Shown here piece after piece: positions 11,847 to 25,302 of a DNA stretch of 64,000 bases. Every line of letters starts with the position of its first letter. Position 1 is the stretch's first letter. The DNA is from Hydra vulgaris. Taxonomy: Eukaryota; Cnidaria; Hydrozoa; Anthoathecata; Hydridae. Both the position numbers and the translations under genes were made by a program. The stretch spans positions 24,443,501-24,507,500 of the forward strand of contig NC_088932.1 of assembly GCF_038396675.1 (NCBI RefSeq), in the 5' to 3' direction. A model generated the notes under the pieces. The model did no database searches. It was given only the letters and a program-made list of their open reading frames with translations, and had not been told where the DNA came from.

Positions 11847-13130
11847 ACATATATATACTTAGCATAAAATATTAAAAATATTTCCTGGCTACGCGTTGGA
11901 TTCGTTGAATTAAAATTAAAACAATCTTTATTATAACAATTGATATAATTAATTTTATTACCTCACTCACATATTTTACTTAAGCCAACACACTCTCGTA
12001 TTTTTTTCAAACTTTTCAAATTGAACGATATCAATCTATCATTATAAGCAAGATTTTTAATTGTTAGTGAAATCTTCCACAAACAAGCACGCTCTTTAGC
12101 AATTTATCATTAAGGAAATAAGAAGACAACAACAAAAGAAAATATTTGTAGTGTCGAAGAATAAACATAGAATTGCTCAATGTATTTTTTGCCAAAACAA
12201 GGCTTCCGAAAGAAAAACGCAATGTTCATATCACCAGAAATGATTAAAATGTTCGCAAAAGCTACCCGAAGGCACTGTGGGCTTAGAACAGCAATAATCA
12301 GTATGTTGTTTTCATTTCAAATTACTAAACCGTAAATAATCACAGTCCCAAAATTTTTATATACTTCGAAATTTCCATAACATACATTATTCTTTATTAT
12401 TTCAGTTCAGTATGATATTTGATGTTTCTTAATCCGAAATGATTTTATGCATGATTTTATATTTATCGTAATGAATATATATAAGTCAATTTTTTAACAA
12501 CCACTTTTGAAATTCTGTATAATTTTAATAATTGTAAACTGGACTAAATTTTATTACTTCACTGAACCGGTTAACTTGAAGTAGCTCTGTGAAAGCTCAA
12601 TAACCACATTATACTCTCAAACCAAACCACCCCAAAAAACGATAATATTACCCAATAATTCTTTAAAATTGTTCATTTATTAAGAAAAAATGAAACTTCT
12701 TTTAATAAAAAATAAAAATAAAAAAAAAAGATCTAAAAAAGTTATTACCTTCCCCAGTCTCCACGCCTGGGCGTAAAGGAAAAAAATATAAAATATACAA
12801 AAAAATTAAACACGGACAAACAGTAAATATTTTTTTCCTTCAAAATTTTCTGTACATTAAAACTAGTAAAATGTTTATGCATGTTTATGCAAATGTTTAT
12901 ACAACTTCTTCAGTTTTATATATGGCTTCGTTGAATAAATTTTCATGTTTTAATTGTTAGCTCAACCATATCTAAATAAAATACTAAATTAAAACATTAA
13001 AAAGCTAAAAAATATTATAAAGTTTGAAATTTCCTTATTTTATTAAAAGTTTTTTAATTAAATATATAATTTTGTTTTAAAAATCACCCCATTAAACTGC
13101 AAAAAACAAAAAATAGCTAACACTATTTAA

Positions 13131-13194
13131 GATACATACCTGACTTTTATTTAGGATACATACCTGACTTTTATTTAGGATACATACCTGACTT
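13131..13194. repeat. 24-bp tandem repeat, nearly three copies
   Basis: Units start with GATACATACCTGACTT at 13131, 13155 and 13179. Confidence 0.95.
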
Positions 13195-14217
13195 AAAATA
13201 TCACATCTTTCTGTTGACCCAACGGAATGAATATGCCAATGTTAAAATTAACGTTGGGCCAATGTAAGCTTGCTTTCTGGGAAGAAGCCAATTAAAACAC
13301 TGATTTTGAATTTGTATTCAGAAAATAAACATGTTTTCACAAAACTTATGATCTTGTAATAAATTTGAATTTTGTAAAAATGTTTCAGAATTGTTGGCAT
13401 AAATTGTTGAAAAAATTGTTGACATAAAGACCAAAATTATAATTTGCTTTCTGCAGGTGTTAAAGTTTCTTTTTCTTATTAAAAAGAAAATGAGTTACAG
13501 ATTTATTTTTTCAAAGAAGACTATATTTTACTGTGTAAAAATTAAAAACTTGCATTAAGGAAATAAATAGAATACCTACTTCTCACAGTGCAAAACTAAA
13601 AATAGAATATTGTAATATCTCATTAATCTTAAATAAAATAAAGTGCAGTAACCACAAATGGAAAAATTCTATGGATTTAACACTGTTAAACTATCTTCTT
13701 GGTCAAAAAAGTGGTTACACTAAGTTTATATGTTTTATGTCTTTGGGACAGTAAATCAAAAAAGAAACATTCGGTAAAAAAAAGGCTCTAGAAAAAAATA
13801 TGACTCCTAGGAAGCAAATTGTTGTCAAAGAGTCACTTGTAGCTCGTAAGCAAATATTCTGCCGCCATTACATATTTAACTGAGGATAATAAAACAGTTG
13901 GGTATAGCTCTTAATGTAAATGGAAAGTGTTTTTCCTACATTTGTCAAAAAAAATGTTCAGCTTGCTTGAAAATTTGTATATTCCTCCAAGTTTTGAAAA
14001 TAATTATAAAGTAACTTAAGATGGTAGGGCTATAAGAAATCATAAAATTTTCTAAAATATTGAAAATTTTTTTTTCTTAGAATTACTTTTTATAGCATAT
14101 ATACTTGTGCATTGGAAATTAAAAAAGTGGCATAGTAATATGTTTATTTTAAAAGTTATCATGCATGATACCGTTTTCTATCTTGTTTAGATTAAATATA
14201 GTATATACTTACAATGA

Positions 14218-15830
14218 ATGGCACTAGAAATATCAAGTATAAAGGAAAATGTAACAAATTTTTCTCGTAAAAAAATAAGAATATGGAATGGCATAGTTAC
14301 AAACCGATACCCTGATGTTGATGGCGTTTATGATGTTTATGATACTTTGAAAAATCATTCTAGCTCTGCAAAAAAGCTTTCTTCTATTCTTGATGCAGGC
14401 AATAAGCTTTTTGTGCAATGTGAGATTGGTGAAATGAACTTTTTTATTATTACTCATTTCAATGTCTTAGCATTTATATGTAAGAAGCTTGCTTGTCCTG
14501 ATTGTGCAGGAGATGTCAGTGTTACTGGTATCAAAGAAAAAAGAAAAAGGTTTTTCACATTGTATTGTGATATCCTGTTCTATTTGTGGTTCGATGAAGA
14601 CTATTTGTACTTAACCAAACACAGTTGAATCAAGTAAAGCTGCTACCCAAGGCCGTCAAGAATTTGGTATGAACGCCCGTGCTATCGTTTGATTTCGAGA
14701 AATAGGTTGTGGTTTTGCTGCCATGGAGAGGTTTTCTTCTATCATGAATTTGAAATATTTTTACCATCTTTCCCTTTTTTAGCAAACTTAACAAAAAAGT
14801 AATGATTGCCTATAGAAGTGCATCAGAAAGTAGTGTGAAAAATGCATCTAAACAAGTTCTAAAAATAGACATAACTGAAAATATAACTTACATTCGTGTT
14901 TCAATCGACAGTTCATGGCAGAGGCGGGGAGACTCCTCATGGCATGGGGTCATTACTTCAATATCTGGAGACAAGTTTATAGACATTGAAGTGAAATCAA
15001 AGCATTGTTTTGGATGGAGGATATGGGGAAAAAAGAAAGATACTTTGCATTATCAGATATGGAAGCTGGACCACCACTGACAGATAAATCACGAAAAATC
15101 TTCTGGAGCAATGGGGTCTGTTAGTGCAGTTGCAATATTCATTCGTTCTGTTCAAAAGTACAGTCTTATATACAAAGAGTATTTGGGAGATTAAGACACT
15201 TCTTCATTTAATGATGTTGTAAAATCAGACCCTTATATGCTTCAGAATATTGTACCAATAAAACTTGAGTGCATTGAGCTCTTGAAAAAGCGTCTTGGGA
15301 CAAGGTTGAGAGTCCATGTGAAGTCTTACAGGGATACCAAAACCCCAACTTCAAGAAAAGGAAAATTAGCTAATAAATGTATTGACTTCATGCAGAATTG
15401 CATCACCATGGTGATCAGTAATAACATCGATAATATTTATGCAATGAAGATTGTTATTCTCTTTCATTTTACTGATTTGCATAGTCCTTATGAACGTCAA
15501 CAATTTTGCCTCCAAGAAGCTACTTGTTGGCGTAGGTACTGGTCCGAAGGACAGAAAGCTTATAAGTAATCCAATACAATACCTTTTTTGTTAAAAGAAC
15601 TTCTGCAACCTATTTTTAAAGATTTGACAAGCAATACGTTACTGCAAAAATGTTTACACGGAAAAACGCAAAACCCCAATGAACCGCTAAATAGTATCAT
15701 ATGGTAACGCGTGCCACAAACAATTTTTGTTGGCAGAGATATTATTAAAATGGGTGTACGTGATTTCTTCACATTGCACTATTCTTTTAACTTGAAATTT
15801 TCAGGATGTATTCACATATAGTAGTTGCTT
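14218..15830 (+). pseudogene. Decayed PF20700-type (Mutator/Kolobok-like) transposase
   Basis: The first open part (14218-14628) holds the N-terminal region ending in a CPDC pair. After many stops, 14802-15080 shows the core VSIDSSWQRRGDSSWHGV, SGDKFIDIEVKSKHC. Residues D and W in the DSSW block and the later KSKHC are hallmark positions of the family. The stretch at 15237-15569 includes IKLECIELLKKRLGTRLR, and around 15600-15700 a shifted frame reads LLQKCLHGK-like and NP-E blocks typical of the C-terminal half. Frameshifts and stops occur throughout. Most family members are 500-700 residues; the order of blocks here is complete, so the copy decayed by point changes rather than large deletion. 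Confidence 0.8.
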
Positions 15831-16084
15831 CATTTAACCCTTGCGTTTGTTCTTAAACATCAAATAACTTAAAAGTTAAAATTTGAAAATGTTTTCACCA
15901 AAATTGTTGTTGTATTGTTAAAATTGTTATAAAAACGAAAGTATGATTTTGTATAAAAAATCCTAATGTTGAATGATTTATATAATGATGATATCCAATC
16001 CTACCAAACGCCATTAGAAATTGTTTATGCTGCATGAAGTTATGTTGTTTCAAAAAAGCACTTAAACGATGCAATTTTTAGTAC

Positions 16085-16301
16085 TTTTTTTAATATATTT
16101 TTTTTAATATATTTTTTTTAATATATTTTTTTTTGGGCCATTTTGAATTGGTAGTACAAATTTTTTTTTAATTTTTTACTTAAAAGATGTTGTTATCATC
16201 TCTATAACCGTTTTTACACAAAAAAGATGTTGTTATCATCTCTATAACCGTTTTTACACAAAAAAGATGTTGTTATCATCTCTATAACCGTTTTTACACA
16301 C
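16085..16301. repeat. Two tandem arrays at the transposon's 3' end
   Basis: At 16085-16131 a 15-bp T-rich unit with AATATAT is repeated three times. At 16182-16301 a 40-bp unit starting AAAAGATGTTGTTATCATC is repeated three times almost without change. Both lie just inside the right end of the TTAA element. Confidence 0.95.
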
Positions 16302-16362
16302 AAAAAACTATGGGCTCAATGAATTTCTCAAAAAATCGTTTTTTATAACCCTACCACCTTAA

Positions 16363-18025
16363 AAACGACATTTAACTTTAAAAAAATCTTTGAATGAGCT
16401 TGAATTAGACGCATCGCTTTCGTCTATATTAAAACTTTTTCATAAATCATAACATGAATATTATAATAAACTTGTAGATTACCTTCTCAACCCTATGACC
16501 ACAAAGCCTCAGTTTTTTGAAGGATATGAATCAAAATTTAAGCACCAAAGAACGCTACCAGGGTTTTCAAGATAAACATATGATGCTTGACTAGAGCTGG
16601 TTCAAGATATTTTTATTTTCCCCTTGGGTATATTTTTTTTTAGTTTTGAATCTAAAACTTAAATATCAGAGCTAAAAAAAAATTAAAAAAATTGTCAGAT
16701 TTTGTAAATCTGACAAAATGAAAAGAAGATTGGGCATTTTATGAAGATCAAAAAGTAGCAGAAAATATCACATAACAGATAGAACCAAGCTAGGTTTTTA
16801 AAAATATTTAGAATGTCAAGAAAATCTATTGTTCAAATATAAAACATTGTACAAATATATCTATTGTATATATTGAAATTATATATCTATTATTGTTTAT
16901 CTGTTTTGTTATTAATGTCATTTGTTATTATTGTCATTTGTTATTAATGTCATTTGTTTAATGTCAATTTTTTAAAGAAGATTTATGATAACAAAAACGT
17001 TTTTTAAATACGACAGAATCACTCAAGGTATCACTTTCACCTGCATTTTCGATTGAAATGTGGGCACACGCTAAATGATACCATTATGGAGACTTGGTAT
17101 GTTGTACTCAGTCATTGTTTTTTAAAGAATGCGTTCTTGCAAATCTGTACTGATAAATGACTACAATTATTATGAATATTACTATTACAATATTTTTATT
17201 CTATTGATATTTTTATTATGCTATAGACATTTGTTTTCTATAATATAGATAAAACTAAAAATAATTTGAAGAAATGTTTATAGGAGTTACATCTAAAGTG
17301 TAAATCTAAATCTAACAACTGTATATATTTGTTTTCGCCATTCGGATTGCGTGTTATTCATATTCAATAACAAAAATAAAAAAAACAGATTATTCTCTAA
17401 TGTTAGATAAAAATCGAATTTTTAAATTTTTTTGTTTAGAAGCACACAATCGTTTCAAAAAGCACAAAATATTTTGCAATTAGTTATCTGGGGTAGTTTA
17501 ATACCCTATCCGTCCTTCATGTTACCTTTTTCCTTGAAGGTCTAAATGCTTATGAGTCATCAAGATTACAAAGTCATAAGATGAAGTATTTAAAATTATA
17601 TATTGTTCAGTTAAGCAGATAATTTCATAGATAAACATTTTTCTATTTTTAGAAATACCTTGGAAAATTTTGAAAATAACAAAATTACACATATACTCAA
17701 AGAAGGTGTATGTAAGGTGATGTAACTAATGTGTAATATTATCTCCCATTATTTTAAAGTAATAGTACCAAAATAACAAAAATTCCTGATGGGTTTAAAA
17801 TATTGAATTAAAAATAATAATAAAAATTATTTATAAGAAAGAAAAAGTTATGATTTATCTTCTCTTTTTATTGAAAAAGTTAAAATAAACTGTAACAAAT
17901 ATAAACTTTATAGGCATCTATTGATAACAATCTTAGCCTTTCCATGCTAATTTTAACACACAAAAACTTATGTAACAAAGTTACTAAAAAAAACGTTGTG
18001 CAAAGGTAGTGTTTTAAATAGACAT
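16363..18025. other. AT-rich spacer, no gene recognised
   Basis: Only short degenerate repeats (TTTGTTATTAATGTCA-like, about 16900-16960) and chance open frames are seen. Confidence 0.55.
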
Positions 18026-18029
18026 AGTT

Positions 18030-18370
18030 TAATGCGATTATATTATCAATCGCTATTTAAACTATGCAAGTATTGCTTGGGGTAGAACCAAAAAATGAAC
18101 ATTGAAGCATTTAGCGTGATAGAACAAGTCTTGCTGCAGAATCTTGTTGCTTGTCTTATCAATTTTAGTCATTAACTGAATATAATCTCTCAAAGCTAAT
18201 CATTAACTGAAATGAAACTTCTTGATATATTTAACTTGAATGTTTTTAATATTTTTTGTTTTACATGTAAACACAAACCAGTTTCTTTCAAAAAATCTTT
18301 ATTTTATATAGGCAAGATTTTTATTGAAATAACCTTTTTTTAAATTTTTTGGAAAATCTGCAGTTACTTT
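18030..18370 (+). pseudogene. 3'-terminal fragment of a LINE reverse transcriptase ORF
   Basis: The plus strand reads RYLNYASIAWGRT, a hallmark of the post-RT region of L2/CR1-like LINEs. Decayed residues similar to FLIFFVLHVNTNQFLSKNLY follow. Several stops interrupt it. No 5' part is present in the window. Confidence 0.7.
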
Positions 18371-20163
18371 AAAAGGATCACAATAAATTTAAAATTGAAA
18401 ATTAATGATCTATTTACTCTATAGTTCACTTGTGAAAGCATTACCAATCACTTCGTGATAACACTAACTAATTACTTCGTGATAACATTAACCAAAAAAC
18501 AAAATATTTTAGCTATTTTAATGTCCCCCTAGTTATTTTTATAGTTATTCAAGTACTTCATGATGTTCAACCACTTTATAGTATACATTTATTTCATCGT
18601 GTACAACCACTTCATGGTGTAGAACCACTGGTTATTTCAGAACAATAAACATAATGTTATTTTTTTGTTATAACATTGTAATATTAATAACATCTTTTTT
18701 ATAAAATTTTAAAAAGATCTAGTATAACATTTACAACATTTTAAATAATTTTTTTTCCTTACATAATTTATGCAATTATTTGTTTTAACATTCAATATTA
18801 ATATTAAATTGTATTACAAGTTGTATACATATTTTATAAAATTTATGTACAGTTTGTATACAAAATCTATGAAAGTTTCAGAGTGTTATTAATCGTACAA
18901 TTTGTTAAATAAAAATTGCAGCGAGAGCATATGATAAAATGAACTATGATAAAAACTAAATAAGTTGAATAAAAAGTTTTTTCCTTGTCTAATGAAATCA
19001 ATAGTCTGTCATTTTTTGTGATATTAATGGAATCAATAGTCTGCCATTTTTTGTGATATTAATGAAATCAATAGTCTGCCATTTTTTGTGATATTAATGA
19101 AATTAATTGTCTGCCATTTTTTGTGACATTAATGAAATCAATAGCCTGTCATTTTTTGTGACACTAATGAAATCAGTAGTCTACCACTTTTACGCTTTTT
19201 TTGACTATGAATAAATTTTACTATTTAAAATACTTTATTTTTTTATAAGTTACAGTTACAATTATAATATATTCTGAATAAACTATAATCATATATCCAT
19301 ATTTATCCAAAAACAGAAATCATTTCAAAATCATGCAAACGCAAATATGCATATTTATTCATGAAAAATTACTTTTGATAACATAAATCTATATAAGTTC
19401 ATATTTTCGTACCTCTCCATGCAATTTAAAATACTCTTACTTTGTAAACAAACAATAACAAATAAAAAGACAAATCAAGAGTTACTGCTATAAATAGACA
19501 TTTCTGTCAGTGTATTTTCAGCCTGGTCATTCTGTATCTCTCCTATTTAGCGTAATTTTCTCAAACTACGCTTATTAACTTTTTTATGTGGTGTTTATGC
19601 TTAAGGTAACTTTTATACGACTTTTTAAGCCAAGACCTAATATTTGAATTATTTCATTGTCAAAGGAGGACCGAATTGCCGTCTTTTTAGAAACTCGTCA
19701 TAAAAATTAAAAAAAACTTAAACTTTTCAAAACTACACCAAAATTTATTTGACAAAATTTTTTCATAAAACTTTTTTTGGGGATTTATTATTTTTTTGAG
19801 TTTAATTTTGAGGATTTATTATATTTTTAAGTTTAATTCCCTTTATTAATGTTCATGTATTTCATGAATATAGCTGTTACTTTTAAGCTACAATTTCGTT
19901 TTTGATAAAATTTGAGTTTGATAAAGTTTATTTAAGAATTACAAGAAATTAAAAAGTTTAGAAAACTTCGGAAAGTATTAAACTTTAAGTGAGGTTTGCT
20001 TTAACGAGTGTTCGGAAACAAATTGTTTATGCATTTTGTGGTTAGATTTTTATTGATATTTGATATTAGTATAAGTTTTTAAATGATAAAACAATAATAA
20101 ATGTTTTTTATAATATAGAAATAGAAAGAAACTTTAAAATCGCTTTATAGTTTGTAAACAGTA
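18371..20163. other. AT-rich spacer with a short satellite
   Basis: It contains scattered ACTTCGTGATAACA-like repeats at about 18450-18620 and the 35-bp array listed separately. No gene is recognised. Confidence 0.55.
18990..19189. repeat. 35-bp tandem repeat, between five and six copies
   Basis: The unit contains AATGAAATCAATAGTCTGCC and ends TTTTTTGTGATAT. Copies diverge gradually toward the right end. Confidence 0.95.
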
Positions 20164-20338
20164 CCCTACGCCAGGGTCGTTTTTGGAGCGTCGTAGGCTC
20201 TAGGCACTTTGCATAAAAATGTAGCTGTAGGCCTTTCTTTCAATTTAAATGTCATTTACACGTTATTCAATTTACATTATTTTTTAATTTTTGTATGTAG
20301 TCGTTAATGGGCCTACAGTCGCTGTTTGTTTGATTATT

Positions 20339-20447
20339 CCCAGTGGGCACAGGACGTAAAAAAGACGTCTTTTAAACGCCTTTTGAACGTTTTGGACGTC
20401 TTTTGAACGTTCAAAAGACGTCTTATTTAGGTCCTGTGCCCACTGGG
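20339..20447. mobile_element. 109-bp hairpin MITE with CCCAGTGGGCACAGGAC ends
   Basis: The two arms are near-perfect reverse complements: CCCAGTGGGCACAGGACGT at the left and its counterpart at the right, both leading into AAGACGTCTTTT. TT flanks both sides, a possible 2-bp duplication. A diverged relative is at 27202-27309. Confidence 0.85.
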
Positions 20448-20565
20448 TTCTGTATCTGTACACATGTTATGCCTTAAAGAAATTAAATTGTAACCATTTC
20501 ATTAACTGTATTTCTCTCACTATCATTACTTTAGTTATGATCATGAAAAGCCATTAAAAATTCAG

Positions 20566-20822
20566 CAATCTATGGTTTGTTATTTGTTTTAAACGTTTGT
20601 TTAAATTTATCAATAGTTTACATTTATTTAAAAATGAAATTCTCAGAGTTCCACGTATTATTTTAAAAAGTACGATTTTATTTGGTAGGTATTTTATTTG
20701 TTATGATTACGTATGTATTCGTAAACTATTAATAAGTTTTGTTAAATGTAATGTTTTTTGGTTCAATCTATGGTTTGTTATTTGTTTTAAATGATTGTTT
20801 AAATTTATCAATAGTTTACATT
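20566..20822. repeat. 59-bp direct repeat, two copies
   Basis: A block starting CAATCTATGGTTTGTTATTT occurs at 20566-20634 and again at 20764-20822, inside the hAT element just before the transposase remnant. Confidence 0.9.
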
Positions 20823-20839
20823 ATCAATAGTTTACAAGA

Positions 20840-21784
20840 GCTTTCTATGCAAATTACTTACAAATTTGTCAAGCATTATGTGAAGTCACTAATAGCAAAC
20901 ATCAACCACCAGCAGCTGTTCATGAAGCGAAATCACTGGTTAAACATTTAGACTACTTTGAAACTGCGTTAATGTGTGTGATTTGGAAAGATTTACTTCT
21001 AAAGATAAATATTGTCAATAAAGCTTTACAGGAGCCGGGTATTGAGCTGTGCACCATCATTAAACTGTACAATGGTCTCATACAGTATTTTCATGATACA
21101 CGCAGTAAGTTTGAAACATTCGAAGGCCAGGCAAAAGATCTCACAGAATCTGATTACATAGAAGCTACACAACGCTAGCGAATACGGAAGCGATTTGATG
21201 ACGAAGTTATGAATACAAGTAATCCCAGTTTAAATGTTAGTGCCAGTGATAATTTCCGTATTCAACAGTATTACGTTATCATAGACAAACTTAATAATGA
21301 GATGGAAAAACGCAGAGCAGCTTATAAAGTATTGTACGAAAGGTTTAACTTTCTTCTTGACAACAGATCTTTGTCGAGTGAGGAAGTAGTGGCTAAAACC
21401 AAGGGACTATTTCAGTTGTATCCATCAGACCTCGAAGACGAATTTACCGATGAGTTTTTGCTGTTTTCTCAAATGTTTAGTGATGGTAAATTGGTGTCTG
21501 ATAAGATTAAGCTGCAAATAGACAATAAACTAGTTGCAAGTTTTCCAAATGTTAATATCGCTTTCAGGATTTATCTCTCTATATAAGGTACGAATTCAGA
21601 AGGTGAACGTTCTTTTTCAAAATTAAAACTGATAAAAAACTATCTGCGTTCAACTATGGGACAAGCCCGACTATCCTCCCTGGCACTGCTATCAATTGAA
21701 AATAAAGTAATGCGGGAGATGACATTTGAAGATGTTATAGTTGATTTTGCAAATACCAAAAGTCGAAAAGTTAATGTCATCTAA
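20840..21784 (+). pseudogene. C-terminal half of a hAT transposase (ZMYM1-like type)
   Basis: Open stretches in register read MCVIWKDLLLKINIVNKALQ, YNGLIQYFHDTRSKFETFE, YYVIIDKLNNEMEKRRAAY and, after the TAA at 21584-21586, the dimerisation segment SEGERSFSKLKLIKNYLRST and RLSSLALLSIE. The last segment is the conserved hAT C-terminal dimerisation region. Stops at 21176-21178 and 21584-21586 interrupt an otherwise continuous frame that ends at TAA 21782-21784. The N-terminal zinc finger and first catalytic block are deleted. Confidence 0.85.
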
Positions 21785-21977
21785 TTATGCTGTTTGATTA
21801 TAAACATTTTTATCAATTATGAATATTATGCTGCATCTGTATGATTGTTTTATTAATGAAATGAAAAACACTTTAAAGTTTCTTTTTTTTTCATTTCTTT
21901 TGTAGACCCCTGTAGATTCGTAGGCTCTAGGCACAGTACCTATAGTGCTTAATGGATAAGATGGCCCTGCCCTACCC

Positions 21978-22903
<926 letters not shown>

Positions 22904-24652
22904 TATACATATATATACGTACCGCAAAAACAACCGTACCGCAAAAACCACAATGTTGGCTTAAGTGACCTAGCATGTAGAAAAAGATTCAGGATTCAAA
23001 AAACTTGATATATTATGATAACTAATATGTCAGCCTATAAATTAAAGCAGCTTTAGTGGTTTTTTTTTATTTGTTAAATACTTTGGTATTTGCACTAGAG
23101 TAAAAATATTTAATTATAAAAGTGTGTAGTTTTTTTTGTTTTGTAGGAGCCCAGAAGCCATATCAGAGAATAAGTTAGCAAAATATAGTTTTTCTACCTA
23201 TTACCTATGGATTATAACTAGATACTGAAAAAAGTTTTTTTTTCTCAAGTAGTTGTAAATCTTTATAACACCCTAATAAAGAAAGGAAGTATTGTTGTTG
23301 TTTTTGGGGTACATTTTATAGAATTCACTCTATAGACTATGTTTTGAAATAAAAAAACAACAACAATAAAGTACAATTGTATTTGATTTTTTTTTAAGAA
23401 AATAGTATATATTCTTTTAAAAAACAATATTTGAACTCAGCAATAATACAGATATAACATAGTAATAACACAGTAATAACACAGACATTTAAAATGGCTG
23501 CAGACTTTATTAAGTTATTATAACAATAGGTTACTACAACAATGTTAAGATAACATAGATAAATAAAATATTACTTTAACTGATTACTTTAATTCAAAAA
23601 AAGATTATTGATTTTCGTTACATCTGTTATAATGGTCGTATGTCAGTCTTTTAGATGTGGAGAAGTGCTGGTTTTCTGGTAAAAGCAAAACCGGTTTAAC
23701 ACCATCAACTCTGCTACTCACTTTGCTGAAAATTGAACGGAGAACATCAAGACAATTAGGGCATTGCTTTAGGCCAAAAGCTTGACATTTCCTTTGTTTC
23801 CTTGTTTGCAAAAACATTCAACTTTATATTTAATAAATTTTTCTTTAGTTTCTTCTTTCTTTCTTTTGGCTTCCTTCTTATGCCATATCTATGTTATTTT
23901 TTTCTAACTCTATTTGATTAAAAAAATTATCGTTAAACATTTTAGAGTACATTAGTCGCTTACAGAACATATCTAAATACTAAAAAACAACTTTTAAGTA
24001 AAAATTTAGTTTTGCTCTAGGTTCAAACACAAAGTAAGTTTTAATAAATTCTTGCAATTATTATGTTCTAAAAATGTTATTGATTTTTAATACGTAAAAA
24101 ACACGATGCAAACTTTGTTTAAAACACTGCAATGACATCTTTAGAATCAAGAGATTACATAGAATCAAATATTATTATAATCATATGAATAAATAATCAT
24201 AGTAAAAAGCGAGAACACATGTATAGCCTATAAAATGTTATTTTAAAAACAACAATGTTGTTTTTAGGTATACCTATCTTGTGGTTTTTGTGGTGCATCG
24301 GGTATTTTCTCCAAGATTAAGTTAGCAGTAACTGATTTTATTTAAAGCAAATCTAATAATAGTAGAACACGCCAAATTTCAGCTTCATAAATTCACTAGC
24401 TGCAGAGAAACAATCGATATATTGAATGCGGTTTTTGGGGTACACATACAAAAAACGACAAAAGTTCAGTTAACAATAACAACAAAACTATTTCTTAAAA
24501 ATCAATCAAACTAGCTGGGAAGAACTTTAAGCAACTCTAAACATTTAAGCAACTCTAAACACATTCAAAACAGCTTTTCTCAAAAGCAAATAATAAAAAA
24601 GTTATTTAGATGTGCTTTTTTTTGGTATTTTTGCGGTACGTACACCTGTATA
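22904..24652. mobile_element. Possible TIR element with ACGTACCGCAAAAA ends
   Basis: The left end TATACATATATATACGTACC then GCAAAAAC is answered at 24631-24652 by the complement of TATACAGGTGTACGTACCGC. Degenerate internal copies of the motif (for example CCGTACCGCAAAAACCA at 22934, GCGGTTTTTGGGGTACAC at 24428) recur near both ends. I found no convincing target duplication. It is roughly 1.75 kb and carries one short degenerate reading frame on the minus strand. Confidence 0.5.
23605..23905 (-). pseudogene. Short degenerate reading frame with a CxxC motif
   Basis: The minus strand reads a Lys/Glu-rich stretch (KKEAKRKKEETKEKF) and, in a shifted frame, CQAFGLKQCPNCLDVLRS followed by VDGVKPVLLLP. 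The CPNC pair and following pattern look like a degenerate zinc-binding motif. I cannot name the family. It may be the remnant of the element at 22904-24652. Confidence 0.35.
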
Positions 24653-25302
24653 AAGTTTTTAACAGTTCTTGAATGGCAATTCATTTTATTACCTAAAGTT
24701 TTATGGTTTGACACAAATGTGGATCCAGAAATCTATTTAACACAAGATAAATAATTGAATCTAATTACAGCTAATATAAAGTTAAAAAAAGTTCTGTATG
24801 CATTATTTTTAATTCTTTTTTATGAACAAGCAAAATATAAAATATATTTTTAAATAGTGTTAAAACTAATTAAATAGTCCCAAAACTAATTTCGTTTAAC
24901 AAACATTTTGAAGTCGCAAATTAAAGCCAGATTTGATATTGGTATTTATACTAATACTTTTTAAAAATTAAATTTTAATGGCTATCATTATTCTTGAATG
25001 GTCATCATATATCATTATTCTTGAATCAAAAAGTCTTTTAATTTTGTTTTATTGTGCGTTTTGATAGTTTAAAATAATGAGAAACAACGTTTGAAGATAA
25101 CTAAAAAAATATATTTTTTTAAGTTCCAGTATAGAAAACAAAACTATGATTTCCTTATTTAGATAAGGAGAAAAAAACTCGTATATTTCTTATCTTAAAA
25201 TATTATAACTCTTCTAATAGTATAAATTAAAAGAGTTAGTTTTATTGTTAAGTTATGCGCTGAAACTCTTACATACTATGCTACGTATAAATTAGCAGAC
25301 AT
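24653..25302. other. AT-rich spacer, no gene recognised
   Basis: Contains a short duplicated phrase ATCATTATTCTTGAAT (about 24983 and 25013). Nothing else is seen. Confidence 0.55.

Larger units (their letters stand above)
14020..16358 (+). mobile_element. TTAA-flanked DNA transposon carrying a PF20700-type transposase
   Basis: TTAA stands immediately outside both ends (14016-14019 and 16359-16362). The ends are inverted repeats: left GATGGTAGGGCTATAA, right (complement) GGTGGTAGGGTTATAA, with 17 of the first 20 positions equal. TTAA duplication is typical of Kolobok and piggyBac. The enclosed coding remnant is of the type Pfam calls Mutator-like transposase domain (PF20700), so a Kolobok-like assignment is suggested. 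The element is 2339 bp and dead. Confidence 0.85.
20172..21969 (+). mobile_element. hAT-family transposon, internally deleted, 8-bp TSD
   Basis: Ends are CAGGGTCGTTTTT and (complement) CAGGGCCATCTTA, short hAT-style inverted repeats. The flanking octamers are CCCTACGC (20164-20171) and CCCTACCC (21970-21977), equal at seven of eight positions. The phrase GTAGGCTCTAGGCAC occurs near both ends (about 20196 and 21920). Only the C-terminal half of a transposase survives, and a MITE is inserted at 20339. Confidence 0.88.
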
